From assembly GCA_903929845.1 (NCBI GenBank), contig CAIYWF010000123.1:1-5446 (forward strand): 5,446 nt of DNA, written 5' to 3'. Position numbers and translations under genes: made by a program. Under the pieces are notes generated by a model, which was given only the letters and a program-made list of their open reading frames with translations, searched no databases and had not been told where the DNA came from. This DNA comes from an uncultured Chlorobiaceae bacterium. GTDB lineage: Bacteria; Bacteroidota; Chlorobiia; Chlorobiales; Chlorobiaceae. The stretch's first letter is position 1. Every line of letters begins with the position of its first letter. Below, one piece after another: positions 1 to 5,446 of this stretch.

Positions 1-246
1 GTAGAAAAGCTTTTCGCCCTTGCCGACTCACTCGAAGCCAAATACCAAACAGCCGTTGAACGGGTAGAAAAAATAGAACAATCAGTGCTCGCCAAAGCAT
101 TCAGGGGAGAACTGGCAGAGCGCGACCCGAACGACGAACCGGCAGAAGAGCTGTTGAGGCGGATTCTCGACGAGAAAGCAAAGCTTGAAGGTGGCAGGAA
201 TACGAAAAGTCGGAGAGTGAGCAAAGCCGTTATAGCCTTGAGTTGA
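1..246 (+). CDS. hsdS: Type I restriction-modification specificity subunit HsdS, C-terminal end (partial)
   Basis: This is the last 81 codons of a gene that begins left of the window; frame 1 is open from base 1 to TGA at 244-246. HsdS carries the two target recognition domains that direct the HsdM methylase and HsdR nuclease to a split DNA site. What is visible is the C-terminal conserved region after the second recognition domain: a helix with VEKLFALADSLEAKYQ, then QSVLAKAFRGEL, then a DPNDEPAEELLRRI tail. This order (helical spacer, LAKAFRGEL, acidic DEPA..LL) is the usual end of many HsdS proteins; the helix packs against HsdM in known complexes. The basic tail GGRNTKSRRVSK looks like an ordinary variable end. 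Nothing here shows sequence specificity, and hsdM and hsdR, if present, lie off the window. The family call is firm; whether the whole gene is intact cannot be judged. Confidence 0.9.
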   Translation, partial: VEKLFALADSLEAKYQTAVERVEKIEQSVLAKAFRGELAERDPNDEPAEELLRRILDEKAKLEGGRNTKSRRVSKAVIALS

Positions 247-250
247 GATT

Positions 251-271
251 GTTGCGTGTGCCTCACGTAAC
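251..271. other. Perfect 8-bp hairpin just after hsdS
   Basis: Arms GTTGCGTG (251-258) and CACGTAAC (264-271) pair over all eight positions, with one G-U wobble, around a five-base loop TGCCT. The hairpin starts 4 bases after the hsdS stop, a typical place for a transcription end. It is not followed by a T-run on either strand, so it does not meet the rule for an intrinsic terminator. It may be a 3' end stabiliser, a Rho-dependent end, or chance. Confidence 0.35.
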
Positions 272-276
272 ATACC

Positions 277-508
277 GTAAAAAGAGGTTGGAGTGTGTTC
301 TGGAATAGATACATTCCGCCGGGAGAAATATGAGATAGTGTCTATTGGAAAAGCGTTAGAAGAGTCACATTGTGTGGTTGCTGTCTGGTCGTACTTTTCG
401 GTAAATTTTGACTGGGTCAAAGAGGAAGCCGATGAGGCAAAACAAAAGGGAATTCTTGTCCAGTTGTTTCTTGATGCTGTTGTGTACTGTGAGTGGATAA
501 AAAGATGA
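277..508 (+). pseudogene. Fragment of a TIR-domain protein, frameshifted and truncated at both ends
   Basis: Two frames together spell the middle of a prokaryotic TIR domain. Frame 1 (277-327) gives VKRGWSVFWNRYIPPGE, matching the usual GWSVWWDR.IPPGK segment. Frame 2 then continues with KYEIVSIGKALEESHC, VVAVWSYFSVNFDWVKEEAD and EAKQKGILVQLFLDAV, which fits the family's A(L)EES..VVVVWS..S..SDWV.EEA.E....GILVPVLLD. The frames meet at the A-run near 326-328, consistent with one inserted or two lost bases. The Glu of KYE lies where the catalytic Glu of NAD-cleaving TIR domains is usually found (inferred by eye). Missing are the N-terminal strand (usually FISY...) and everything after LDAV, where the family normally continues with a P.GF..IQ..DL..W stretch; here the frame ends in VYCEWIKR and TGA at 506-508. 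In-frame stops at 244-246 and 268-270 block extension to the left. A GTG at 293 could start a 71-residue frame, but that product would start inside the domain. TIR proteins are often defence effectors, which suits the neighbouring hsdS. It is very unlikely to be functional. Confidence 0.72.
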
Positions 509-547
509 AGCGTCACGGCGCAAAACATAAACCGCGCTCTTGCGATA

Positions 548-986
548 CTATTCTTTACTTGCGTTTCGTACTATTGCGGCAATCTTTGCTACTGCCAGTC
601 AGGTGGTTTCGGCTATGGTTGCACTATCAATGCCTTTAGCAAACAAATTGATCGCAATGGTTTTTGAGGCTTCTTTGATGCCTTTTTCCATGCCCATTTC
701 AATTCCCTTTTCTTCTGCCGAGGCAATTTTGCTCTTGACATCCGCCAGTGACTGCATTCGGGTTTCATAAACCAGTCGCTCTTCTTCATCAAACATGCGA
801 TCAATGGCAGCAATGGCTTTAACGATATTTTTGTCGGAAGCCAGCTCTTTTGGTGTATGCTCTTTGTCAAGCCTGTGCGCAGTCGTTAAAAAACTGCTCC
901 AGCGATCCAGAGCGCTTGTAATTTGATTATATGTTTTTTTGAACTTTCTTAAACGCAAAATCGACTCGGGGATTTATTTTACACAT
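548..986 (-). pseudogene. Remnant of a PD-(D/E)XK Rpn-family nuclease / putative transposase (internal deletion plus nonsense codon)
   Basis: Three disjoint parts of one family are visible on the minus strand. (1) An ATG at 984-986 begins MCKINPRVDFAFKKV, the characteristic start of this family (P..DFAFK..FG), but the frame stops at 927-929 after 19 codons. (2) In another frame, from about 955 to 599, runs KFKKTYNQITSALDRWSSFL, then a helical stretch with DEEERLVYETRMQSLADVKSK, then the Glu/Gly/Lys-rich EEKGIEMGMEKGIKEASK and AINLFAKGIDSATIAE. This is the family's C-terminal third. (3) A TGA at 599-601 falls where these proteins usually have Gly (IA.ITGLS..EI), and the same frame continues as LAVAKIAAIVRNASKE to a TAG at 548-550. 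The middle, holding the nuclease core, is gone. Both parts contain FKK-like codons at the junction, so deletion between short repeats is a plausible cause. The TTG at 956-958 that would start the long frame has an in-frame stop five codons upstream and looks accidental. Members are implicated in horizontal gene transfer and recombination. This copy should be inactive. Confidence 0.75.
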
Positions 987-1085
987 CTTTGTATCCAGTA
1001 AAAAAAATGGGGATAAAGATCCAATGTTCTGTGTTGAATTTCTATTTACGCAATTATTTGCAAAAGCTGAAATCAGTACCCGGAA

Positions 1086-1112
1086 TTGATCATCCATTTA
1101 TTTCATTATATT
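1086..1112 (+). promoter_or_regulatory. Weak candidate promoter upstream of gmhA
   Basis: In the AT-rich 160-base gap before gmhA, TTGATC (1086-1091) and TATATT (1107-1112) resemble a -35 and a -10 box, separated by 15 bases, which is shorter than the preferred 17. The -10 box lies 34 bases before the ATG at 1147. The rest of 987-1146 shows no gene, repeat or riboswitch that I can recognise. In such AT-rich sequence chance matches are common, so the call is tentative. Confidence 0.25.
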
Positions 1113-1146
1113 CAAAGCAACTTTCCCTATTATTTAACTCGATGTT

Positions 1147-1782
1147 ATGTCAAAGCAATGCAGGTGTTCCGATGGGCTGACTGATCGTACGCGCTATGAG
1201 GAGGTTGTGCTCGATATCATGCTCTACAGTGCTCGCCTCAAGGAGACGGTGGCGCGGCAGAACAGTACTGTTATTGTTGCCATGGCACGCATGATTGCCG
1301 GGACGTTTGAGGATGGTGGAAAGGTATTGCTTTGTGGTAATGGCGGCAGTGCTGCGGATGCCCAGCATCTGGCGACGGAGCTGACTATCCGCTACCGCAG
1401 CAGTGTGGATCGTCCCGCACTTCCTGCGATAGCGCTCTCTACCGATACTTCTGCTCTGACGGCTGGTGCCAATGACCTTGGTTATGATGCGGTTTTTGCG
1501 CGTCTTGTTGAGGCTTATGGCCGTGAAGGCGATATTCTTCTTGGCCTTTCAACAAGTGGCAACAGCCAAAGTGTGCTCAATGCGCTTGATTCTGCCCGGC
1601 AGCAGGGTATGAAAACGCTTGCCTTGCTTGGCGGTGATGGTGGCCTGATGAAAGGGATTGCGGATCTGGAAATTATTGTACCCCATTCAGGCTCTGCCGA
1701 CCGGGTGCAGGAGTGTCATATTACCATTGGTCATGTTCTTATTGATCTTGTCGAGCGGATGCTTGGCTATTGCCGTTCGTAG
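1147..1782 (+). CDS. gmhA: Phosphoheptose isomerase (sedoheptulose 7-phosphate isomerase)
   Basis: GmhA is a cytosolic SIS-domain enzyme that turns sedoheptulose 7-phosphate into D-glycero-D-manno-heptose 7-phosphate, the first step towards the ADP-heptose of LPS inner core. The 211-residue product has the sugar-phosphate loop CGNGGSAADAQH (63-74), a second phosphate loop STSGNS (135-140), and LGGDGGLMKG (161-170). Residues matching the metal and catalytic positions of E. coli GmhA (His61, Glu65, Gln172, His180) are His74, Glu78, Gln188 and His196, so the active site looks complete. The ATG at 1147 has no Shine-Dalgarno sequence and gives about 15 residues more than E. coli GmhA before the GGK motif. 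A GTG at 1207 (191 aa) or ATG at 1219 are alternatives; AGGAGG at 1199-1204 lies only 2 bases before the first and 14 before the second, neither ideal. ribH follows after 24 bases, so co-transcription is likely though the pathways are unrelated. The related DiaA replication factor shares this fold, but the conserved active-site set favours GmhA. Confidence 0.88.
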   Translation: MSKQCRCSDGLTDRTRYEEVVLDIMLYSARLKETVARQNSTVIVAMARMIAGTFEDGGKVLLCGNGGSAADAQHLATELTIRYRSSVDRPALPAIALSTDTSALTAGANDLGYDAVFARLVEAYGREGDILLGLSTSGNSQSVLNALDSARQQGMKTLALLGGDGGLMKGIADLEIIVPHSGSADRVQECHITIGHVLIDLVERMLGYCRS

Positions 1783-1806
1783 AAATAATTCAAACCAATA
1801 CTATTT

Positions 1807-2274
1807 ATGCAGATAAGGCAGATTGAGGGTGTGCTGAGCGCAACAGATACAAGATTTGCGCTGGTTGTTTCGCGCTTCAACGATTTTATAGGGCAGAAGC
1901 TTGTTGAGGGTGCTGTTGACTGTATCCGCCGTCATGGTGGGTCGGAAGAGCAGATTACCATCTATCGTTGTCCTGGCGCTTTTGAGCTGCCGATGGTTGC
2001 CAAAAAGGTGGCGCTGAGCGGCAAGTATGATGCTATTGTGGCGCTTGGAGTGATTATCAGGGGTTCAACGCCGCATTTTGATGTCATTGCCGCTGAAGCG
2101 ACCAAGGGGATTGCCCAGGCATCTCTCGACACTGGAGTTCCGGTTGCCTTTGGTGTGCTTACCACTGAAAACCTTGAACAAGCGATAGAGCGGGCAGGAA
2201 CAAAAGCAGGCAACAAAGGTTTTGATGCCGCCATGACGGCTATTGAGATGGTGAACCTCTACCGGCAGATTTAG
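1807..2274 (+). CDS. ribH: 6,7-dimethyl-8-ribityllumazine synthase (riboflavin synthase beta chain)
   Basis: RibH condenses 5-amino-6-ribitylamino-uracil with 3,4-dihydroxy-2-butanone 4-phosphate to form lumazine, the precursor that riboflavin synthase converts to riboflavin. The 155-residue length is normal. Visible motifs are SRFN (22-25, with the Phe that stacks on the pyrimidine substrate), the PGAFELP loop (56-62), GVIIRGSTPHFD (81-92) with the catalytic His90, and ERAGTKAGNKG (128-138) with Arg129 in the phosphate-binding position. The usual family sequence has T.HF or TPHF at the His, so this is a standard member; such proteins assemble as pentamers or 60-mers. The ATG at 1807 matches the usual N-terminus and has no clear ribosome binding site. 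No FMN riboswitch fits in the 24 bases before it, and no other rib gene is nearby, so in this genome the pathway is at least partly scattered. Its TAG stop overlaps the stop of the convergent acyltransferase gene. Confidence 0.96.
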   Translation: MQIRQIEGVLSATDTRFALVVSRFNDFIGQKLVEGAVDCIRRHGGSEEQITIYRCPGAFELPMVAKKVALSGKYDAIVALGVIIRGSTPHFDVIAAEATKGIAQASLDTGVPVAFGVLTTENLEQAIERAGTKAGNKGFDAAMTAIEMVNLYRQI

Positions 2275-2981
2275 TTGTTGCGGTAACGGTTGAAGTTGGT
2301 TGTGATGACTCCGGAGCAGGTGCCCATGAGCTCTTCGATGGTACTGAACGATGATGGCAAAACGGGCTTGTCGATGATCACCTTGATCGTTCCCTTGTTG
2401 ATTCTAAGGCTCTTTTTGGGGGTGATCAGATGGCTGCCGATGATTGTGACGGGCAGTACCGGAGCTCCCCCTTTCATTGCAACACGGAATGCGCCGCGCT
2501 TGAAGGGGAGGAGTTCCCCCGTTGCTGATCGGGTTCCTTCTGGAAAAATGTGGAGCGAATGCCCATTTTTCAGCACCTTGGTTGCGTCAACAAGGCTGTT
2601 GAGCGCATCCCGGTTTTGTCCCCGTTTGATCATGACGTAGCCAGCCTGCCGCAGAGCCCGGCCAAAGAGCGGTATTTTGCCCAGCTCCTCTTTTGCCATA
2701 AATCGGAGGTTGAGCTTCATAATACCAAGAAGCAGCGGTATGTCGGCCATGCCAGCATGGTTGCTGATGACGAGATAGTGTTGGTCGGGGCTGTAATTCT
2801 CTTGGCCGATCACTTCGATGGATATTCCAAAGAGTCTTGCGCTGAGGCGTCCCCACCATGCTGCTATTGTATAGAAACTGTTGCCAGTGGGGTTGAAGAG
2901 AGAAAGCAAGAGGATCAACAATATCCCGAAAAACGTGATTGGTATCAGGATAAAAAGAAATATCAGTGTTCTGAAGTTCAT
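2271..2981 (-). CDS. plsC: 1-acyl-sn-glycerol-3-phosphate acyltransferase-like membrane protein (PlsC family)
   Basis: PlsC moves an acyl group to lysophosphatidic acid, giving phosphatidic acid at the inner membrane. The 236-residue protein starts with a long hydrophobic segment (about 5-29), the usual membrane anchor. The four family blocks follow in order: NHAGMAD (74-80) with the catalytic His75 and Asp80 of H(X4)D; GYVMIKRG (114-121); FPEGTRS (146-152), which binds the phosphate of the acceptor; and APVLPVTIIGS (173-183). Length and spacing are normal, so it should be active; the acceptor could also be another lysolipid, and the symbol is by family only. The ATG at 2979-2981 is the first usable start: in-frame codons upstream have no ATG, GTG or TTG back to the thrC end. 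The gene begins 17 bases after the thrC stop, which suggests translation from the thrBC message. Its TAA stop shares bases with the ribH stop. A lipid gene at the end of a threonine operon is probably a shared transcript and not a functional link. Confidence 0.9.
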   Translation of the reverse strand: MNFRTLIFLFILIPITFFGILLILLLSLFNPTGNSFYTIAAWWGRLSARLFGISIEVIGQENYSPDQHYLVISNHAGMADIPLLLGIMKLNLRFMAKEELGKIPLFGRALRQAGYVMIKRGQNRDALNSLVDATKVLKNGHSLHIFPEGTRSATGELLPFKRGAFRVAMKGGAPVLPVTIIGSHLITPKKSLRINKGTIKVIIDKPVLPSSFSTIEELMGTCSGVITTNFNRYRNN

Positions 2982-2998
2982 TTCGTCATCATACAGGG

Positions 2999-4315
2999 TT
3001 ACTGGTCGAGTCCGTTGAGAAAAGAGGTGAACTCTTTATACTCCGAACGGATCAACGTGGCACATTTCTTTTTTCCCATAAGCTCCTGAAGGTTTGAGGG
3101 AATTTCGATCTTTTTGTCGAGAGTTTCTTCTATTGCCTCAAGAAATTTTGCCGGGTGGGCGGTTGACAGTACGATGCCCGGTTCATCAGCATGATTTTCC
3201 AGACGTCTGTATCGTTCAAGCGCTCGGTACGCTACGGCGGTATGCGGCTCCATGACATAACCAAAGCGCTCATGCACAGACCGGATTGTTGTTATGGTTT
3301 CTTCATCCGAAACGGCAATTCCGGTGATATCTCTACCCATAGAGGCATAGTCATTGTGGTAGAAATATCTCAGCCGGGCAAAATTGCTCGGGTTGCCGAC
3401 GTCCATTGCCGTTGAAAGAGTGGTTATGGTTGGTCGCGGTTCGTATCGCCCCTCATTTATATAGCGAGTGACGCTGTCGTTGGCATTTGATGCCGCTATA
3501 AAGTGGCCAATCGGAAAACCCATCCGTTTTGCAAGGACGCCCGCAGTCAGGTTTCCGTAATTGCCGCTTGGGACGGAAAAAAGAGGGGCTTTGTAGCCGT
3601 AACGCTCCTGAAGCTCCAGGGCAGCCCAGGCATAATAGAAAGACTGAGGAATCAGCCGTGATATATTGATGGAGTTTGCCGAAGTGAGCGTCAGGGATTT
3701 ATTCAGGGTTGGATCGACAAACGCCTGTTTGACCATGCGCTGGCAGTCGTCGAAATCTCCCTGAACTTCAAGGGCATGAACGTTGCCTCCCGCAGTGGTG
3801 AGCTGCTGTTCCTGAAGAGGGCTGACTTTCCCTGAAGGGTAGAGCAGCACCACTCTTGTGTTTGCAATTCCCTGAAATCCATAAGCAACAGCGCTTCCCG
3901 TATCTCCCGACGTTGCCACAAGCACGGTAATGAGCTTCTCCTCTTCTGCCGCAAAATAGCCGGTCAGACGGGCGAGAAAGCGGGCGCCGTAATCCTTGAA
4001 GGCGAGTGTCGGGCCGCAGAAAAGCTCCTCAACAAAGGTGTTTTGGTCGAGTTGGACAATCGGCGTGTCGAAGGTATAGCAGCTTTCGATGATGTCGCTG
4101 AGTTGTTCGGGAGGGATTGCGCCGTCGATAAATTTTTTAGCAATGGCAAAAGCGATGTTGTTGAAGCTTGCGCCTTCCAGAAGCGCTATCTCCTCCGGCG
4201 AGAAGCGGGGAATTTCGGAGGGGACATAAAGGCCTCCGTCAGGGGCAAGTCCTTCAAGGGTGGCTTTTTTCAGGGAGACCGGTATTGATGATTTATTGGT
4301 GCTGAAATAGATCAT
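2999..4315 (-). CDS. thrC: Threonine synthase
   Basis: ThrC is the PLP-dependent enzyme that converts O-phospho-L-homoserine into threonine and phosphate, the last step of threonine synthesis. From the ATG at 4315 the product has 438 residues, close to E. coli ThrC, and the start MIYFSTNKSSIPVSLKKA aligns with the E. coli N-terminus. The PLP lysine is Lys107 in GPTLAFKDYGARF (101-113). Other family blocks are ATSGDTGSAVA (134-144), LYPSGKVSPLQEQQ (158-171), SANSINISRL (212-221), the phosphate-holding VPSGNYGNLTAG (238-249) and TAHPAKF (395-401). An upstream start at 4357 (452 aa) would overlap thrB by 17 bases and adds 14 residues with no family match, so I prefer 4315. No strong Shine-Dalgarno sequence precedes it. 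The gene follows thrB by 25 bases, the classic thrB-thrC order. It is of the longer, E. coli/yeast-like type and not the short plant-like or archaeal type. Nothing looks damaged. Confidence 0.96.
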   Translation of the reverse strand: MIYFSTNKSSIPVSLKKATLEGLAPDGGLYVPSEIPRFSPEEIALLEGASFNNIAFAIAKKFIDGAIPPEQLSDIIESCYTFDTPIVQLDQNTFVEELFCGPTLAFKDYGARFLARLTGYFAAEEEKLITVLVATSGDTGSAVAYGFQGIANTRVVLLYPSGKVSPLQEQQLTTAGGNVHALEVQGDFDDCQRMVKQAFVDPTLNKSLTLTSANSINISRLIPQSFYYAWAALELQERYGYKAPLFSVPSGNYGNLTAGVLAKRMGFPIGHFIAASNANDSVTRYINEGRYEPRPTITTLSTAMDVGNPSNFARLRYFYHNDYASMGRDITGIAVSDEETITTIRSVHERFGYVMEPHTAVAYRALERYRRLENHADEPGIVLSTAHPAKFLEAIEETLDKKIEIPSNLQELMGKKKCATLIRSEYKEFTSFLNGLDQ

Positions 4316-4340
4316 GAATCGTTGTGTTCGTAAATGGTTG

Positions 4341-5303
4341 TTACAGTATTCGTGCACCTTGCTTGCAGATCGGCGTCACCCATACATCTGACTCAAGATG
4401 TGCTTTGGAGTGGAGGAATGCCTCTTTCATGGCATGCCCTGCCTGGAGAGCAGTTTTTTCTGAGGAAGAGAAGGCAAAAACTGAGGGGCCTGAACCAGCA
4501 ATGCTGCACCCGAGAGCGCCAGCATCCATCGCCGCCTGCTTGACCTCAAAAAAACCTGGAATCAGCGGCGCGCGTTTTGGCTCAGCGATAACATCAACGA
4601 GAGCCCGCCCGATAAGGTCATAGTCGGAGGTAAGCAATCCTGCTACAAGAGCCCCGACATTACCCCATTGCTGCGTTGCCGTTTTCAGTGGAATCGTTGT
4701 GGGAAGCACGGAGCGGGCATACGCGGTGCGCAGTTCGGTATGTGGGTGCACCAGAGAGCAGAAAAGGTTTTCGGGAGACGGAATTGTAATAAGATCAAGC
4801 GGAGTATAGCTTCGTATCAACACAAAATTGCCAAGAATTGCTGGCGCTGCGTTATCGGCATGAGCCGATCCGCATGCAACCCGTTCTCCTTCAATGGCAA
4901 AGTGAACCAGCTCCATTTTCGAACAGGGATTATCCAACAGCTCATTTGCGGCTACGAGCGCAGCGGCTGCGCTTGCCGCACTGCTCCCCATCCCGCTGCT
5001 GAGCGGCAGGTGCTTGACAAGCTCAAGAGAGATATGGCCGGTAAAATCAATCTGTTTATGGGCACGGATATATTCGAGAAACTTCAGGACAACAAAGCTT
5101 GACGTGTTTTTTTTGGGGTCGAGAGGAAGGGCGGCGCCATCACCGGTGATGCTTGTAATGGAGACTGGAGAACCCGTGCGTGGAGAGTCGGAAAGTGTCA
5201 AAATTACCTCATCACCAGGTTCAGTAATGGCAAATCCTAAAACATCAAAGCCACACGCAACATTGCCGACGGTTGCTGAAGCAAATCCTTTGACAGTTTT
5301 CAT
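4341..5303 (-). CDS. thrB: Homoserine kinase (GHMP kinase family)
   Basis: ThrB phosphorylates homoserine with ATP to give O-phosphohomoserine, the substrate of the following threonine synthase. From the ATG at 5303 the product has 320 residues, a normal length. The start runs into SATVGNVACGFDVLGFAI (9-26), the N-terminal family motif. The ATP-binding GHMP signature PLSSGMGSSAASAAAA lies at 100-115, HADNAAPAILG at 148-158, and the C-terminal GHMP motif GCSIAGSGPSVFAF at 275-288. All are intact. Starts further upstream (TTG 5375, ATG 5366) add 21-24 residues without family match, and the same frame stays open to the window edge; I chose 5303 because the protein family begins with this short M-K-x-V-x-x-F-A-x-A-T-x-G-N segment. 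No Shine-Dalgarno sequence is evident. In many bacteria thrA (aspartokinase/homoserine dehydrogenase) precedes thrB; it does not lie within the 143 bases visible upstream. The gene leads a thrB-thrC-plsC run. Confidence 0.95.
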   Translation of the reverse strand: MKTVKGFASATVGNVACGFDVLGFAITEPGDEVILTLSDSPRTGSPVSITSITGDGAALPLDPKKNTSSFVVLKFLEYIRAHKQIDFTGHISLELVKHLPLSSGMGSSAASAAAALVAANELLDNPCSKMELVHFAIEGERVACGSAHADNAAPAILGNFVLIRSYTPLDLITIPSPENLFCSLVHPHTELRTAYARSVLPTTIPLKTATQQWGNVGALVAGLLTSDYDLIGRALVDVIAEPKRAPLIPGFFEVKQAAMDAGALGCSIAGSGPSVFAFSSSEKTALQAGHAMKEAFLHSKAHLESDVWVTPICKQGARIL

Positions 5304-5346
5304 ACTGTTTTCTGCGGAAAAAATTCGGGTATGTGTTCTGTAATGG

Positions 5347-5375
5347 TTTACATTTAATAAAATCATGTCATTCAA
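5347..5375 (-). promoter_or_regulatory. Candidate sigma-70-like promoter for thrB-thrC-plsC
   Basis: On the minus strand, TTGAAT (5370-5375) and TGTAAA (5347-5352) match 4 of 6 positions each of the -35 and -10 consensus with the ideal 17-base spacer. The -10 box ends 43 bases before the chosen thrB ATG. The surrounding 5304-5446 is AT-rich and I see no other gene there. If real, this promoter rules out translation from the TTG at 5375 or the ATG at 5366. There is no Thr/Ile-rich leader peptide or terminator-attenuator pair as in the E. coli thr operon. The evidence is only by eye. Confidence 0.35.
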
Positions 5376-5446
5376 ATGAGAGAAAGGAATTTGAATAACT
5401 AAAAGCTTTTCATTAAATTTGAGTTTTAAATCTTTTGGAATGGAAC

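Noticed and set aside
293..508. A stand-alone 71-residue gene starting at GTG 293
   Set aside because: The frame begins inside a TIR domain, lacks a ribosome binding site, and the preceding part of the domain is readable in another frame. A broken gene explains it better.
82..528. Minus-strand 148-codon open frame across the hsdS end and TIR fragment
   Set aside because: It resembles no family, is Ser/Phe/Thr-rich as antisense frames often are, and covers two recognisable plus-strand coding stretches.
1783..1806. FMN riboswitch before ribH
   Set aside because: Only 24 bases separate the genes, far too short for the aptamer, and none of its conserved elements are seen in the gmhA end.
2260..2285. 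Inverted repeat TACCG...CGGTA around the ribH/plsC stops as a bidirectional terminator
   Set aside because: The stem is only five pairs with a 16-base loop and there is no T-run on either side.
2550..3089. Plus-strand 179-codon open frame opposite plsC and thrC
   Set aside because: It is antisense to two well-supported genes, spans their junction and has no recognisable motif.
4668..5102. Plus-strand 144-codon open frame opposite thrB
   Set aside because: It is the antisense shadow of the GHMP kinase motifs, with a Cys/Arg-rich composition unlike a real protein.
5304..5446. E. coli-type thr attenuator with a Thr/Ile-rich leader peptide
   Set aside because: No short frame rich in Thr and Ile codons and no GC-rich hairpin with a T-run is present.
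1..5446. CRISPR array, tRNA, rRNA or insertion sequence with terminal repeats
   Set aside because: Reading through, I saw no regularly spaced repeats, no cloverleaf-like sequence, and no inverted repeats with target duplications around the transposase-like remnant.

Overview
The window looks like a piece of a green sulfur bacterium (Chlorobiaceae) chromosome. I infer this from the style of the proteins (a DiaA/GmhA-like SIS protein with a TDTSALTAGAND segment, an E. coli-type long threonine synthase directly after thrB) and from the weak ribosome binding sites. It is a recollection-based guess, not a measured assignment; a Bacteroidota/Chlorobiota relative is possible.

Left part, about 1-1000: a worn accessory region. 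It opens with the last 81 codons of a type I restriction-modification specificity subunit (hsdS, + strand). A hairpin follows 4 bases after the stop. Next comes a broken fragment of a TIR-domain protein (277-508, +), with a frameshift in the middle and neither end of the domain. After that lies a minus-strand remnant (548-986) of a PD-(D/E)XK Rpn/putative-transposase protein. It keeps its extreme N-terminus and its C-terminal third, in different frames, and has a nonsense codon near the end. I read this as the decayed edge of a defence/mobile island, not a working system.

Middle, about 1000-2274: an AT-rich gap of 160 bases, then two plus-strand core genes 24 bases apart. These are gmhA (sedoheptulose-7-phosphate isomerase, the first step of LPS heptose synthesis) and ribH (lumazine synthase, the penultimate step of riboflavin synthesis).

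Right part, 2271-5303: a minus-strand operon-like run read right to left, thrB (homoserine kinase), thrC (threonine synthase) and a plsC-like lysophospholipid acyltransferase, with gaps of 25 and 17 bases. ThrB and ThrC carry out the last two steps from homoserine to threonine. The acyltransferase belongs to membrane lipid synthesis and is probably only co-transcribed. ribH and plsC converge and share four bases (TTAG) at their stop codons, so no terminator lies between the two convergent units. The AT-rich stretch 5304-5446 probably holds the thrB leader and promoter.

I found no intact novel system. The most informative points are the two gene remnants beside hsdS and the tail-to-tail stop overlap.
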